6,499 nt of DNA from Deltaproteobacteria bacterium (lineage in GTDB: Bacteria > Desulfobacterota > UBA8473). The position numbers were made by a program, and so were the translations under genes. This document shows positions 6,186 through 6,499 of the stretch, in pieces; within the stretch, counting starts at the first letter, position 1, and every line of letters begins with the position of its first letter. The notes under the pieces are model-generated. The model did no database searches. It was not told the origin of the DNA and saw nothing but the letters and a program-made list of their open reading frames with translations. Location of the stretch: positions 1-6,499 of the forward strand of contig DAOWME010000175.1 of NCBI GenBank assembly GCA_030643245.1, given 5' to 3'.

Positions 6186-6294
6186 CATCGATAACATCCT
6201 GATTGAGAGCTCATTTTCGCGGTTATTTTGCTGGTTATATAGGCTTCCATATACTTGAGTTTTCGAAAAATAGTTGAAGAACCAAGTAAGCAAT

Positions 6295-6311
6295 TGGCAC
6301 ATTTATTGCCA
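6295..6311. promoter_or_regulatory. Dyad with sigma-54-like -24/-12 spacing on both strands
   Basis: TGGCA (6295-6299) and TGCCA (6307-6311) are a perfect 5-bp inverted repeat around 7 nt. On the plus strand it reads TGGCAC-N5-TTGC, matching the conserved sigma-54 bases, with GG-N10-GC. On the minus strand it reads TGGCAATAAATGTGC, also GG-N10-GC but a weaker match at the -12 element. Only the minus orientation points at the operon; transcription would begin near 6285 and give a leader of about 120 nt. The plus orientation would run antisense through the GIY-YIG relic and off the window. It could instead be the operator of a dimeric repressor. I found no convincing sigma-70 promoter between it and 6165. 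Confidence 0.35.
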
Positions 6312-6324
6312 TTAAACCTTCACC

Positions 6325-6353
6325 ACGTCATTCCCGCGAAGGCGGGAATCCAG
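6325..6353. repeat. REP-like hairpin (ATTCCCGC/GCGGGAAT)
   Basis: ATTCCCGC (6330-6337), loop GAAG, GCGGGAAT (6342-6349): a perfect 8-bp stem within the common context CGTCATTCCCGCGAAGG...AATCCAG. This is a widespread intergenic repeat in proteobacteria, often mistranslated as VIPAKAGIQ. Its right side begins one base after the GIY-YIG stop codon, so it may also act as that gene's transcription end or mRNA-stabilising hairpin, though no U-tract follows. Confidence 0.85.
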
Positions 6354-6354
6354 A

Positions 6355-6499
6355 TTAAGAACATATCGTATCATACAAATCTTCCCAATTTTGGTTCTTT
6401 TCTTCTATCAGCCGCAATTTCCAGGCTCTTCGCCATTTTTTTTATTTGTTTTTCTCTGGTAATTGCACTTTCAGCATTTGCATGAATTTCAAAAAAAAC
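6355..6499 (-). pseudogene. GIY-YIG nuclease family protein, C-terminal fragment with frameshift
   Basis: The gene enters from the right edge. The minus-strand frame from 6499 reads VFFEIHANAESAITREKQIK, the characteristic C-terminal half of small (about 80-100 residue) GIY-YIG/UPF0213 nuclease-like proteins, whose metal-binding Glu lies in this segment. At a run of eight A (plus-strand T at 6436-6443) the frame is lost. One A fewer would restore WRRAWKLRLIEEKNQNWEDL and end at TAA 6355-6357, exactly the family's usual C-terminus. Unshifted, translation stops at TGA 6371-6373 with an unrelated tail. So the gene is a recent pseudogene, a homopolymer sequencing error, or dependent on slippage. 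The N-terminal GIY-YIG motif is outside the window. Members often stand alone near REP-like repeats; I see no link with the metabolic operon. Confidence 0.85.

Noticed and set aside
6234..6264. Sigma-70 promoter with a TATATA/TATAAC -10 upstream of the acyl-CoA dehydrogenase
   Set aside because: No acceptable -35 hexamer at 16-18 nt spacing; AT-rich sequence gives such -10 matches by chance.
6255..6485. 76-codon plus-strand ORF containing HVIPAKAGIQ
   Set aside because: That string is the classic translation of the REP-like hairpin, and the rest is antisense to the GIY-YIG fragment.

Overview
The window reads as accessory-metabolism DNA from a strict anaerobe, most likely a sulfate-reducing or syntrophic member of the Desulfobacterota. 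This is inference. A glycyl radical enzyme is destroyed by oxygen, and the repeat and transposase relics at the left edge resemble those I associate with that group. No rRNA or taxonomic marker is present, so the lineage is not established.

Four intact genes lie on the minus strand, transcribed right to left and probably as one operon: acyl-CoA dehydrogenase (6165-5032), class III CoA-transferase (4987-3806), an 802-residue glycyl radical enzyme (3645-1237) and a MaoC-type hot-dog hydratase (1021-587). All four starts have a good Shine-Dalgarno site. The gaps are 44, 160 and 215 nt. The two larger gaps each hold a coding-like short frame: a 46-codon ORF before the glycyl radical gene, and a 61-codon frame interrupted by one UGA after it.

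The four enzymes together suggest radical activation of an unreactive substrate, CoA-thioester formation, alpha,beta-dehydrogenation and hydration. That is the logic of the fumarate-addition (X-succinate synthase) and Bbs-type pathways for anaerobic hydrocarbon or aromatic breakdown. The glycyl radical enzyme does not fit the families I know, however. Its thiyl loop reads Gly-Cys-Ile-Pro followed by a His-rich stretch and lacks the Cys-X-Glu of the eliminases. The acyl-CoA dehydrogenase has Gln where the catalytic Glu is expected. The activating radical-SAM enzyme is not in the window.

The right edge (6312-6499) carries a REP-like hairpin and the 3' end of a GIY-YIG nuclease gene, frameshifted in a run of eight A. 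Between it and the operon (6166-6311) is a dyad, TGGCA-N7-TGCCA, that gives a sigma-54-like -24/-12 spacing on both strands.

The left edge (1-586) is mobile-element debris. It contains a nested inverted-repeat structure (11-216), a frameshifted and truncated IS200/REP-associated tyrosine transposase of the HUH type (about 260-507), and a short palindrome (508-530) just beyond the end of the hydratase gene.
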